A DNA stretch of 64,000 bases from Epiperipatus broadwayi (Eukaryota; Onychophora; Udeonychophora; Euonychophora; Peripatidae): positions 9,255,194 to 9,319,193 of the forward strand of contig JAQFVV010012420.1 in assembly GCA_028023455.1 (NCBI GenBank). Direction: 5' to 3'. Below the pieces are notes generated by a model. That model was not told where the DNA came from. It ran no database searches and worked only from the letters and a program-made list of their open reading frames with translations. Shown piece after piece: positions 45,381 to 58,271 of the stretch; position 1 is the first letter of the stretch, and the number at the start of each line of letters is the position of its first letter. The position numbers and the translations under genes are program-made.

Positions 45381-46098
45381 TTTTTAAAAATAAGAATGAG
45401 AGAAAGGAAATATTTTAAGTTAAATAATTATAATGGAAATAATTATAATTATGAACAAAAACTGCAGAGATTAAATTTTAAGAGCAATGAAGACGGGTTT
45501 GAAAAATGTGATAAAGCTTTTGGAGATATGTAGTTGATAAGGAAAAAAATACAGGCGGACTATATAAACTGTGAGTGGAAAATACTGCGCACTTGTGTTT
45601 TCTTCCATGCACTAGGAATGTTGGATATGTGAATCAAGCATTTAGAACTGTTTCATCACAACAGTCTTAATATTTTGTCGTTGACCGTTTTGCAAGTGAA
45701 TCAAGCAATTAGAACTGTTTCATCATGACCATTGAATAATTTGTTGTTGGGTTCTCATTTGGAAGTTATATAATGGATTTATGTCGTCGTCCCCTCTGCA
45801 GAGACATTAGTGATGAAGACATTACAGCTTCCATACTTGCCTGAGATTTATAATGAAATACTTAATGAGTCTGTGTTAATATTCTTCAGCACTGGATGAT
45901 TAAAATCCATAAATGTGAATATATACCATGTTCTATTAGCACATATACACTTTCATGAAACATTTAAGATTGTTAGAGATGGACTGGAAATAAGAGATAG
46001 GTAAAATTATTGACATGAAAATAGAGTGATATGAAATAATTATAAAAATGACATTATAGAGTGTTGTCCTGAAAGTTTATGATGATAGTATTTTAGTT
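45381..46098. other. Intronic sequence, nothing recognised
   Basis: A diverged direct repeat of about 45 bases, with GTGAATCAAGCATTTAGAAC, occurs near 45630-45665 and 45695-45730. No gene. Confidence 0.4.
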
Positions 46099-46528
46099 GT
46101 ATTTATATATTGGACTATTTCCATCATCTAAGATTAAGTATTCAATGTCTTCAAAAAAATTAAACTTTATTTAAATCTTCAAATTACATTCAGTTGTTAA
46201 TAATAGCATACAAGTTAATATATTCACAACATTTTGAGAGGTATTATTCTCCTCTCTTCTTTAGGGGTTTCTGACCTGATCAGTGACAGTACTAGCATGG
46301 AAATTGAACCTGGACCCTTAGATGGCTCAGATAGTTAGAGCATTATCTCAGGCCAGCAACATCCGAAGAAGAAAGAATAGTAATACCTCTCAAAACGTTG
46401 TACATATACTAACCTATATGCTATTATTAATTGTTGAATGTAATTTGAAAATTTAAATAAAATTTAATTTTTCTAAAAACATTCAATACTTAATCTTAGA
46501 TGATGGAAATAGTCCAATATATAAATAC
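46099..46528. mobile_element. Miniature inverted pair of PLE ends
   Basis: The left part (46099 to about 46320) is the reverse complement of a PLE 3' end: GGACTATTTCCATCATCTAA, then a GAGGTATTATTCTCCTCTC block, then the box B-like word. The right part (about 46321-46528) is a second PLE end in + orientation, from GATGGCTCAGATAGTTAGAGC to TGGAAATAGTCCAATAT. All coding sequence is missing. Both ends stop at the same point as the outer ends of the 26.8-33.4 kb compound. It looks like an internal-deletion version of the same inverted architecture and is more diverged. Confidence 0.8.
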
Positions 46529-47469
46529 AAGTATTATAGAGTATGCTAGTTGAAGTTCATCATACTTCCTCTGTAAATCAATGCAGCATTGTTGAACTAT
46601 TATAAAAATCAGTAAGGCGCAAATGTTAAAAAAGTGAAATCCTTTCTCTTTAATTATTTAATACTAATATATTAATAAATTTTATATTTTCATTTAATTC
46701 GTTTCTGTGTAGTTTATTATTTTAGATGCAAACTTGAAATGGGGATGAAATTATACTCATGAAAACCAAGAAATTAATATCAGATTAAAATAAAAATATG
46801 ACATCTGTATTGTGTGTGGACATCTGCTTGGCTGTCCTAGTGAATCATCTTTAATGTCTACACACTTATTTCAATTATTTATTTTGTGATGATAAAGTTT
46901 ATTTTAGGTTGTATTTAGTAAATCTTACTTATCAAACCCAAGCGTGATCATTAGAATGTATTATCCATACATGGATGGATGTACTCATATGCATTATGTA
47001 ATTCCAATTCCAAGAGAAAAGACAAAAAGAAAAATATTACACTAGAGATAGGTTTTGCAATGACTATATAAACTAATCTGTGAACCACAAATATGTCCAC
47101 ATATAAACCTCATAGTCCATCTTATGTGTATTTGATAATGTATGATTCTATCTTTCAACTTCTGCAGAAAAATTTTCTTTCTGAAATACTTCAACATCAT
47201 ATCTAATTGTAGTTCTCTAATATTTTCTATCATATCTTCCCCATAAAAACAAACCACATTACACTTTAGGATATTTTTGAAATAATTCTTATAATGTAAA
47301 TGGAATCTGCTTCTTCTGCTATACATATATATTTAGATCTATATGTATAAAATTTATGTATTATATGTAATAAATGTAAATTGTCAAAGTTTTTTGCCAT
47401 ATAAATTGACTAACAATAAAAATTACCAATACAAAAACATTATTGACAATTATCTTTGTTAACTTAAAT
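46529..47469. other. Intronic sequence, nothing recognised
   Basis: No repeat family or coding similarity was seen. Confidence 0.45.
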
Positions 47470-49620
47470 GTAACAATATATATATATGCCTTTATAAATA
47501 TACTTTGCAAAGCATCCAATAAATATAAAATGCAGTATCAATTCTATTTAACCTAGTGCCTTTTTGGTGTGGAGCACCGTAATTATGGCTATTACTACAA
47601 AGACCCAAAGACTGCTTTTAAAAAACAGTAACAAAGTCAGTGTTATCTTCTTATAATTTACCTTAAATATTCTGATAATTACATAAATGGATAATATTCA
47701 GTCTTTTGTTAATAACATTATAATTTAGCAGAATACTCTCGGCCATTGCATTGAACCGCATAAACAATTCGTGGAAATTCTGCTTTATTAATTTTATCTT
47801 TTGTGCTATTAATCAGTTTGTTTAAATTAGTTAGTATCCTAAAACCTATATTAAAATTTTGATTACAAATTTTGCTTACCTTAGCTGTGATAAAAGGAAT
47901 ATATGGTATAGCAGTCCAAGGCCTATTGTTTTTTCCATCTCATTTTAAAATTAAAATTTTTACTTATTTTGTAAAGAATTTTTTCTGCATATCTGATTTT
48001 TAACTAGATTCTCAGCATAATCTCAGTATTAAGCTTTTTATTCAATTCACCTTTACACAAACAATAGTTATGATTTAGGAAGTTGAAGTTTATAAGCCAT
48101 CAGGATGTGAGACTGTAGGTGAATAATGCCTCTAATCTCAAATGATTAACAATCGTTTTATAATCTAGAAAGTTTTCATTTTTATTAATGATTAAATCCA
48201 AAATATTAAACTTCTTGTACTATTCTCATTTTCTATGGTCCACTATAGAGCTGATGCCACACACAATTTTCTCTACATGTTTGTTAAAAGTCCACACATT
48301 AAACATGTTAACAATATATTATTCATACATCATATTTCTGTCTTTTTTGAGGAGTGACAGTATTATTTAGTTTTCTATTTCTGCATGTGTAAACTATATG
48401 TAGTATCCTATTTGGAAGCTCCATAGATCAAGAGTTCTTCATTCTATAGTATAGATTATTAAATATAGCTGCAATATAATTATCAATCCAATTTAAAATA
48501 TCAATAATGAAATTACCCTTTTATTTATCAAAACTGCTTCTCACGAGTAAATCTTTAAATTTAATAAACTTATTGTGGGACACTATGCCATACAACTTCA
48601 TTATGTCAAGTGATGCCAGTCTGTAGTCTTCTTTTATTTTAACATTTTTAATTGAATCAATAAAGTCAAAGAATGACTTAATATATTTACCAATACCAAA
48701 CTCTTTATAGCCTTTCCACAATAACTCTCATTGCTTTATAACAATACAATCCTCTAAAATCTATCATGAAAACCTAGGAATGATTTGTCTTATGTAACTT
48801 AATATTAGAAAATATATGCAGAGGTATTGCAGCAGATGGATACGTTTTCAATTAATTCTTTTTGTCACAAGCTTTATTAAAATGTTTCTTAAAACAGTAT
48901 TAGTAAATTAGTCTTTCATTGTTTTAATATTATATGAAACAATCCTTTCAAATTTCATTTGTCCATTTACTAAATGGTTTCCCCCCTCTAATCAGTTTTA
49001 TCAAACAACAAAACCTATTACCTTGATTCTTCTTTAAACATATGATCTTATTTTCAAATACCATTTGTTGGAAGTCTTTAATAGTTTTATCCCAGTTGTT
49101 TATAGCAGGTGTATTAGACACTTTTGGAAGTCATTTCACGAGCCACTTCAAAGTCCACAATAATTTTTAAATAAAACTTTTTCCATAAATCATTTAAAAT
49201 ATAGGATCATACTCCAAAAGATTCCTTTCTTTCTCATTTAAAATAACCTTTGATAACTTCACAATACTTTTATTTATGTCATTACATATTTAAACCACTT
49301 ATTTATTTACTAGCAATTGAAATTTTTTAATATATTTTATGTTTAAATTTACAGTTTTTGACAACATGAGATTATTAGATGTGGAATAACATAATAATGC
49401 ATTAAACTTTTTTTTAATAAACAACTCATACTTCTTTTACATTCTTTGGCTATATATTTAAGCAGCTGAATTTTAATGTAGATAATAGCTCTTTTCATAT
49501 TTATATATAAAGCGGTCTATTTGTACTTTGCAACATTTTAGAAACATTTTGTATTTCAGACTCTAGGTCAAAAATAAAATTTGTTCCTGCAGCTAACTAT
49601 TTTTACAAATTTTCAGTGCC
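47470..49620 (-). mobile_element. Second PLE family, decayed copy 1
   Basis: Minus-strand relic. At about 47715-47915 the frame PYIPFIT-type, ICNQNFNIGFR and NLNKL corresponds to the linker before the GIY-YIG nuclease of PLEs. At 48521-48721 (66 codons) FFDFIDSIKNVKI--DYRLASLDIMKLY corresponds to the fingers and motif A of PLE reverse transcriptase. Further upstream (about 48950-49180) a frame with INNWDKTIKDFQ and KKNQGNRF may belong to the N-terminal domain. Many stops. It is distinct from the young family at 26.8-33.4 kb. Confidence 0.7.
48521..48721 (-). pseudogene. PLE reverse transcriptase fragment
   Basis: Residues around DYRLASLDIMKLYGIVSHNKFI resemble the D-containing motif A region (SLDV-SLFTNI) of Penelope-type RTs, preceded by the FFDFIDSIKN helix that is usual in this group. 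Motifs B and C are not in the open frame. Confidence 0.65.
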
Positions 49621-49689
49621 ATAATGAATTTTCAATCATTATTCATACTAAATATGTAATAATTTTAAAAAAATCTTTATTAACATAAA

Positions 49690-50345
49690 TGAAACAAAAT
49701 ATATGCATACATATATAAATAAGCTCTATGAAGTATCCAAGAAATATAAAATATAATACCAATTCTACTTAGTGTAATGTATTTTTGATATTGAGCACCA
49801 TAATAATGAATATTATTACCTACACCCAAAGACTGCATTAAAAAAATAATAATAAAGTTAGCATTATTTTCTATAATATTCATTAAATATTCCAGTAATA
49901 ACATAATTGGACACTTTTTGATCTTTTGTTAATAACATTATTGTTGGTAGCAATGTATAATGCCTCTTATTTTTATTTTCCGGTTATCTCACTCTACACA
50001 AACAAGATTAACTCTTTGTGAATCAAAAATGTTTCCAGGGTCCTTTTCATGATTCAGTAATATACATATATGTGCTGAATTTTTCTTAGCTTTCTTATGT
50101 AAATATTTATGCTATCTAATTTTAATTGTTATACTAGCTCAGTAGTCATCATAATATATAGCAGAATATCTTGAGCCATTGCATTGAGCAGTATAGTAAT
50201 TTGTGGAAATTCTGCTTTGTCAATTTTATTTTTTGTGTTACCAATCTGTTTAAATTAGTTGGTGTCCTAAAGCCTATATTAAAATTTTGATTGCAAATGT
50301 TACTTATCTTAGTTGTGATAGAAGGAATAAGTGGCATTTGGATAT
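49690..50345 (-). mobile_element. Second PLE family, decayed copy 2 (3' part)
   Basis: The 3' noncoding part (about 49690-49950) aligns with 47490-47720, and the open frame 50149-50337 (PLIPSITTKISNICNQNFNIGFRTPTNLNRLV) aligns with the same linker region in copy 1. The element reads on the minus strand. Its upstream part could not be followed beyond about 50345. Confidence 0.7.
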
Positions 50346-51994
50346 TAATAATGAATTATATGCTATCTCTGAAATGTATATATTAATATGTTAAATTAAT
50401 TGAAATATTAAATATTCAAAGTGCTATCTATCATACTTTTTATTTTATTCTATATCTTCTTGCATGATGAGAACTCATCAATTTTTGAAGGACATTTTCC
50501 CCTTTTTCAATATCTTGTACAGCCCAACAATATATCAGGGTTATTCATATTTAAATATCACTAATATGATATATTTGATATTTATGTTTGAATCTACAAT
50601 TCAGTGGTATTAATTATTTAATAAAGCTATTTACAACAGCTCTTTAAAGCATAATATAGAATTTATTTTATCTCAAGAAATTTTGCACAAATGAATATCT
50701 TAATACGTAATAAACAATTTATCAGCATTGTGAACAATATTAAATTTTCAATGAGACATCTCTCACATTTTTTAATATTTTTTTCTATATGGTTTATATA
50801 ATTAAAAAACTCAACTAATCCCTATAGGATATAAATTTGAGCATTAATTGTTTTTTTTCCATCTGCCTTTATTGAATAACACCATTAAAGCTAAATTAAA
50901 CTTTAACATCATATAGATCATAACTAGTGGTATTTAAATATAAATGATAATGCTATGTTAATGGGATTGTCATTCACTTCAAAGACAGTTCAAAAACAAG
51001 ATAAAGCTTGAAACTTATATGCTGCAGAGATTGGTTGTTTTTCATCATGTGGCAGCTTGTAAAATAAAATAGAAAATATGATAGATGGCACATTAAAGGT
51101 TTAATATCACTTCAATTAATTTCATATTTTACAATTCCAATAAATTGTTTATTACATATTTAGATATTTGAGAAAAATTTTGTGTTAAAAAAATGGTTAT
51201 GTGTAATTTTGCCACACATATTCTGAGTTGTAAATAAAAATAATAAAAACATTTAACATTATAAAAATCATACTATTGATATTTAAGTTGATTGATATTC
51301 CTAGGCTAATGGGTATTCTGAATTGCTTCAGAGGTAATTGAAAAGGTAATTAATGCTGAACTCATGTCTTGCAGAGAATGAAAGTTTTTTAAATTTAGAA
51401 TAAAATAGAAAATTTAATATTGCTTCACTTAATTTTATATTTGCAGTGTAATTAAAGTATTTATTATCTATTAATATAACTTCATATATATAATATACTC
51501 ATTTATAATTTTTGCATTTATCTTAGTGATTTCAAATTATTTATCATTTTTTATTTATGTTTTTTTTATCCAAAAAATTATTTAATGTTTTTAATTTTAT
51601 GTCTATTTTGTAAGCAGAAAAATATTAATTTTAATTAGAATGAAAGGCTGTACACTTGTTTTAATTTATCATTTTAGATAGGAAGAATCTGTTAATTCCC
51701 AACTTTTTTTTTTAAGTTCTAAAATTAAAAATTTTTTACTGTATAAGTCTGTGTTCAAATCCCCTACATTACATCTAGACTTCAGGTATATAAAATATAC
51801 TTGTATTTAAAATATTACAAATTCAGCCTGTATTCTACCCATCCCTCTTTGGTGTGTATTTAAATGAACAAGGTCCTATACATGATTTTAATGGTATGGA
51901 TGACTGAAGAGTTGGAGGATGGAGTAGATTGAAACTTGTCTATCAAAGGGTGAAAATTTGCTATCTTAATATAAACCAAGCACTGATTATATAT
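50346..51994. other. AT-rich intronic sequence
   Basis: No gene. A box B-like GTGTTCAAATCCCC at about 51752-51765 may mark another SINE relic. Otherwise nothing recognised. Confidence 0.4.
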
Positions 51995-52018
51995 GTGTAT
52001 GGGAGATGATGCTCTGTA

Positions 52019-52060
52019 CCAAGTGATAAGCACTGCTTCAGCATGAAATATGTATATTGG
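52019..52060 (+). ncRNA. Degenerate hammerhead ribozyme, third copy
   Basis: CCAA (52019-52022) and TTGG (52057-52060) stem I strands, GTGATAA in place of CTGATGA (52023-52029), a weakened stem II ending CAGCAT as in the intact copy, an intact GAAA (52045-52048) and a stem III now reading TATGTA. Two core changes predict loss of activity. Its right side is cut off by the LINE relic that starts about 25 bases later. Confidence 0.6.
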
Positions 52061-52084
52061 AGATCATTTATCTTTTTTTACATA

Positions 52085-54137
52085 TGTGTGATCATGGGTA
52101 TGAAGTTATTTCTACCAAAAGGACTCCAATCAAGTTTAATTCTATGATTAATTTCATCCATTATGTTTCCATCTGTATAAATAATCTGACCAAGGTATTT
52201 GTAACTGTTAACTTCTTCTAACTCATCATAATCAATCTTTATTTTCATATTTTGAGAAAATCCATTAAACATTACTTTAGTCTTTTTAACATTTATCTTT
52301 TTTCCTACTTTCATCTGATAACTCTTGCAACATTTCCTGCAATTCTAAAGCATTATTTGCAAAAACAACTACATCATCTGCAAAATCTAAATGACTTAAA
52401 TAATCTCCATTTACTTTCACTCCTTTAGCTTCCCATTTTAATCCACAAAATACTTCTTGCAGCACTGCTATAAAAAGTTTTGGAGATATTGAGTCACCTT
52501 ATGTAATCTAATTGTTGCTGTTGCATTTTTATAAATATTCTTTAAAATATGATGATGATCTAATGTTTTAATCACTAAAGAAATGTTTATAGAATCAAAT
52601 GCCTTTTCATAATCTACAAATCCAAAGCATAATGGCAACTCATATTCATTTGTCCTTTCTATAAATTTTCTCAATATCTGGATATGATCTATTGTATTAA
52701 AACCACTTTTAAAACCAGTTTGTTTTCTTGGTTGGTGGAAGTCCAATGTTCTCTGTAGAGAAGTTGTAATTATCTTGGTAAAATTTTTATATAAAACTGA
52801 TAAAAAGCTGATAGGTGTGTAATTTTTAATATCTTTTTTATCACCTTTCTTAAATATTAATATTATTACTACATTCTTCCAATCATCTGGTACATCTTTA
52901 TCATTTAGACATTTGGTATATAACTTTGCTAAAAAAAAAATTATATTTCTTCCCCTGTTTCTTTTAATATATCAATTATAATTCCATCATTACCTGGAGC
53001 TTTTCCTTTCTTCATAAATTTAATTGCATGTCTCACTTCTTCATTTAAAATTCTGGGCAATTCAGAAGATATAATAGATATAGAAGGTACTTGTTCTTTA
53101 TTACTATATAATTCTTGATAGAAGTCTTCTACCCATTTCATGATGTCATCTCTCTTTTTAGTAATAGTTCCATCTTTTTTTCTTATTGCAGATATAAATT
53201 TCCTACCAATACCAAAATGTTGTATTATACTCTTAAGACTTTTATTCTCTTCTACAGCTTTCTTGCTAGTTCACAGTTATACTTTCTTATATCATTTTCA
53301 ATTTTTTTCCACACCATTTTACAAAATTCAAGATATTCAGTCCTTTTTAATGCATCATTTTTATATATCTTCATATACCTTCTTTTCTTCATAAATTCTC
53401 TAATCTCAGTAGAAATTTTATTGGTCAATTGCTGCTTTTTTTATCAGCTATCAGTTTTTAAAAGTGTATCAGTTATTTTTATATTAATTTCATTCAAATC
53501 TGAATCATGTTCAAAATCTACTAATACTTGAAACCGATTTGTAAGTTCTAATTTGAATTCATTAGAATGTTTCTGAAGATTAGGAATATCAACTGTAAAT
53601 ATTGTTTTTTTTAATAATTTTTATCTCTCTAGTTTTGCATTAACACGTATCTTATATCTTACTAATCGATGATCATGTCCTGTGTTAAATTTATTAAGAA
53701 CATTACAATCTTGAAATATGTATTTTCTGTTAGTCAAAATATAATCCAATTCTGCTGTACCTTCATTTGGATGCTTCTATATCCATTTCCTTTTAACATT
53801 TTTCTCAAAAAAAAGAATTCATAATATAAAGTTGTTGTTTTTTCTGCAAACTCCACAAGTCTATGCCCTCTCTCATTTTTATTACCATAACCAAAATTAC
53901 CTGCAACACTTTCTCTTTCATTTGTTTACCAATTCTAGCATTAAAGTCTCCCATAACAATTTTAAAATGTTGTTTAATCTGATCAAAAGCCTTTTGTACA
54001 TCCATATAAAAATCTTCTACTATTTCATCACTATGAGAACTTGTTGGGGCATAAACCTGAATTATCTGCATTTGATATCTGCTATTAAGTTGTATAACTA
54101 ATCTTGCCACTCTGTCTGATACACCATCAATCTCCAC
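52085..54137 (-). pseudogene. LINE endonuclease-reverse transcriptase, broken (copy R3)
   Basis: Open pieces: 53805-54137 (endonuclease with GDFNARIG), 52941-53141 (NDGIIIDILKE block), 52468-52746 (FVDYEKAFDSI, motif A) and 52078-52314 (after the active site). The active-site region itself reads FADDVVVFANNA on the minus strand near 52366-52400 but in a broken context. A deletion of about 40 bases, relative to copy R1, near 52498 removes part of the segment before the active site. It is not functional. Confidence 0.85.
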
Positions 54138-54835
54138 AATGTTATTCTTCCACTTTTTATTTATAATGAATCCTACTCCACTTGTATTTCCAATATTTGT
54201 GCCTTTATAGTAGAGTACATGTCCACTTTTTAAATCAATTATCTCTTCACCTTTTCTTTAAACTTCACAAAGTTTAATAATGTCCCATTTAATATAAGAC
54301 AGTTCTTCTTCTAATTCTTGCAATCTTCCTTCACTTGAAAGTGATCTGCAGTCATAAGTACTTAAATAAAAAGACATCATCAAATGGCAGCTTGGGTCCA
54401 CAATCAGGGGATTCTTAGCACCCTCCGCCTTTGGCCACCAACCACTGCCTTGGTTGGTGACTTTACAGCCTCCTGGGAATAAGGGCCATGATTTATTTTT
54501 GTCTTTCATGATTGTATATGTCTATTGGAAAAATATTTATCATTTACACATACATTAATTCTGCCCTATCAGGCAACTGAGAAGAAAGACCATGGTGTTT
54601 CTTGATCTTAAACTCAGAGGTAAAAAGCCAATAAACTCACCACGCTGGCTAATGCATGTTGGTGAGCAGCCAATCCATGTCCATATACTATATGAATAAT
54701 CACATAGTAATAACAGCTGCAATGACAAGAATGTATGGAGTGGACACTAGAATTTTTTCCTGCACATTTCTTTTAAGGCCTCCAAGAGCAATCAAAGGGT
54801 TTCCTTTCAGTTAATAGCATTGTATACTAACCTTA
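52085..54835 (-). mobile_element. RTE-type non-LTR retrotransposon (copy R3)
   Basis: Minus-strand relative of the copy at 16.1-18.9 kb. It lacks the 3' end (it starts at the segment that matches 16590 of copy R1) but retains about 500 bp of 5' region that R1 has lost and that R2 shares (about 54260-54835). It is intermediate in age: readable over most of its length but with several frameshifts. It is antisense to INTS12. Confidence 0.88.
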
Positions 54836-57800
54836 AGGAGAAAATTTTAATTGCATAATGTAATTAAAATATTGCAAGTTATTAATACTCAAATATGAAT
54901 ATGTGTGAAAGAAGAAATATAAAATTGGAATTCACTAGTGATATAGTTAAAATTATTTATTATAATGCTTATAGGTGAAAAATTTGGAGAACTTGTTTTA
55001 AAATGAAATATTTCTACAATAAATTATTAAAAATGGACTAAAGAAGAAATCTTTAAATGTGATAATTATTTTATTAAATAACCAATTCTTATTATTAATT
55101 TTTTGTGTGGAATTTGCTTTGACAAGACAGATAAATTGAACAAACTTTTATTATATAAGAACTTCTTATTCTGCATTGATGAACAATATTTCCATTAGAT
55201 TTTTATAATATTTTTGCTTTTGTGTTGCACAGAGTTTAGAGTGTGGTGGAGAGAGAGAAGAAGAAAAAAATCTCTTTTCGTTAACTGAACATTTTTATGG
55301 TAACAATTCCCTGAATTTCAACTTCAGGAAAAATCAAAGGACACTTTTATTAATTTTTCTCTTAGTTAAGTTAATAATTACATGTATTCTTAGATTTAAG
55401 ATGGCATTCAATGTTTATATAATATGTGAATTTTATTTTTAATTTTTTGATATAAAAAAAAAGTGAAGAAAAATTAATATTTTTCTTTAATGATGATAAA
55501 TATATAACTTGGGTGGAAGTAATTCAATGAGAGAAGATCGAGAAGATCATCTTAATATTCATAGTGATATGATTATGGTAAAATATTATTAATGTATTTA
55601 AATTTTAATCTTGGTATTTATTTATGCGAGTGAGAAATCAGGTAAACTGAATATTAGATTTATTCTCTTTTGTGATGATAGAGTAATTTATTTTAGAAGT
55701 ATGAATATGCAAGTTATATGCTGGATCTATTTAGATCATGTAAATGTATGAATAGCTAAATATGTTTTGATACCACCTGAAAGTATGATTGTACATGTTA
55801 TAAGCAGATCTGTTTAGATACTATATGCATAATATATAATAAATGATGTATAAATAGAGTGTTAAATAACGTTTTATGGAATGATTTGATATTCCAAAAA
55901 TACTCTAAGAGATCAAAAAAGTTATCGAGTGCATATTAAAGTCACATGAAATAAATATCATATGTTTATTTTTTTATATATTATTAAAATAATTATATGC
56001 TTATTTTGATAGATAAAATAAACATAAGAACACATGATTTATAGAATTATTATAAAAATTGTATTATGATAAAGTGTTGAAGTAAAAAACTTATTGAAGA
56101 ATATATTTTTTTCTTAATGCATAACATAACAAATAAACTATTTATATAATGAATAGGAAAATTTCATAGAAATATTTAGATGTTTCATTATCAAATAACA
56201 CTTTATTTATGAACTTGCAATTATTTTTTAAAAAATATGTTTATTGTAGTAATAATGCTAAAGTGTATTAATGCTATAGATCTAAAAAAAAAAAAAAGTA
56301 ATATGATTATTGTAGAAGTGTATTTTGATTCTATGAAAGAGTTCACATTATTTAAATGTGTAATCTAAAATATATATATATATCCTGGAATTTTTTAATA
56401 AGTGTAAGTTAAGTAATAAATATTATTACTTCATTAGATAGAAAATATTTGCATTGGAAATTACTTTTTTTTTTTTAATGTAAATACTTTTTGACTGTAA
56501 TTATTTTGAATTTTGAATAATTTACATTTTGTAAATATTGTGTCTATAAATTTTGAAATCTTATAGTTGTTATAATAAATTGTTAATGTTTGTATTGAAT
56601 TAACTTAATGTCTTGAGAGTTTCTTTTCGTGTTGTGTTCTAAGTCATGATGAATCATCCCAACCACACATGCATTATAAGAATTGATTACTTCTTGGTAT
56701 AATTACACATGATTTAAAGAAGATAAAGTATGATTATTATCTTATGATTATTGAAAATATCACTTATTGAATCTTAAAATTTGTATAATGCAAAATTTTC
56801 ATTACCTGATGTAATAATTATAACAGTAAGATTTTTTATATGCCATACGGAGTATATAATTATAACTGTAATGCATAATAAGATGAAATTATCTGGAATT
56901 TATTTGAAACAATATTATTGTTAGTATTTTTATAATTTTAATTTAGTTTTAGCTGATTAGTAAATTAGTTAAATAAGTTTTTGAAATAATTGTTATTGAG
57001 TAGTTTTATTTTTATCAATTATTATTGTTTTTATATAACTAGGTGTTTGTAAAATCCCTGACTATATGTAGCTATATTAATTAATGTGTTAATTGTAAAA
57101 AATAATAATAAGAACCTGAGATTAAGATTAGAGTTATATTACTGATTTTATTTAAGTAACGATCTATTCTTTTATTAAGTAAAGGAATATAAAATATTTT
57201 AATACTTTAATTTAATGTTAGTAATGTTAATTATGGTTTATGTTATGTGAAGTGTGAGTCATGGGAATATTACTTATAATGTAGGAAAGTAGGTAGTGAT
57301 GATATTCCTATGCCTTTGGGGATATATTTTTTTATGGTGGTATTCTTAATGTAAAATTAACTGTGTATTTTACTACACGCTTTAATTATGAGTCGTGATT
57401 TTTTCTTAGTATTTAACTGAACCATTTGTAAAAGATTGAGCTAATATTTAAATTAATTCAATTATTGATGAGTTGGTAGTTAAGTCTTTAATTGATTAGT
57501 AGTTAAATTGATTGGTTATTAATAGATTATTTAACTCTGTAGTAGTAGTGTAATAGATTTATTAAATAGCGAGTTGGCCCGACTAAGACATAGTAATTGA
57601 TTAGCTAATGAGTTATAGAGCTTTTTGGTAAGGATACAATATATGATTATAGAAAGTATTGATTGATAAATATATAAAAGGTTAAAATGTATTATTATAT
57701 ATAAAAAGGCTGTAATTTATATGAAGCATTGTAAAAGTAATAAAGTAAATGATATTAATATTATATGGATTTGGCAATGCAATAAAAAAGATTAAAATTA

Positions 57801-58154
57801 TAATATTTCATAAAGAAAATTATTTGTTTAAAGAGTTTTTTTATTTTTAATGTAAATATTTTTCACATAAAACTGCTCTTTTCCTGTTGTTATATTTTTA
57901 TCCATTGTCTTTCATAAAATGCTGTAAAATAATTTTAATTTATAAATTGCTTGCTTATGTAAAACAAGAACATATATTTCACTTACAAATATTTATATTG
58001 TAATAATATTTAATGAAAAGTTTTGTCTGATATAAATGTGTACTATGTGCATATGAATTTTTAAACATGGTTAAATTAAACTTTATGCATTATTAATTAA
58101 ATTTTACTTCAAGATTGTTAAAAATATTGAAAAAATTATTTTGTTTGTTTTTAG
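54836..58154. other. AT-rich end of INTS12 intron 1
   Basis: No gene, transposon or clear repeat was seen in 3.3 kb, apart from homopolymer runs and a TA microsatellite near 56373-56385. The last bases form the TTTGTTTTTAG acceptor. Confidence 0.5.
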
Positions 58155-58271
58155 GAATCTGATTCAAAGTCTTTATCTGGTAAAATTTCTTTATTTAAAC
58201 CAGAAACTTTATCACAAGGCAAACAAAATGATGTTAAGAAAAAAGAAGCTGATAAAAGACCACATGATAAG
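58155..58271 (+). CDS. INTS12: Integrator complex subunit 12, exon 2
   Basis: 39 codons starting ESDSKSLSGK, bounded by a pyrimidine-rich acceptor ending TTTTTAG and a donor GTATTG at 58272. Both sides are in phase 0, so skipping it would keep the frame. Its lysine-rich tail (KKKEADKRPHDK) matches the KKEAEKRPADK-type segment of animal INTS12, lying in the disordered region between the N-terminal microdomain and the PHD finger. Confidence 0.9.

Larger units (their letters stand above)
22466..58154 (+). other. INTS12: INTS12 intron 1, 35.7 kb
   Basis: Bounded by GTAATT at 22466 and a pyrimidine-rich TTTGTTTTTAG acceptor ending at 58154, with the reading frame preserved (phase 0) between exons. 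It holds the compound Penelope-like element, the LTR retrotransposon, two of the three hammerhead sequences, a second PLE family and the third RTE copy. Confidence 0.88.
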
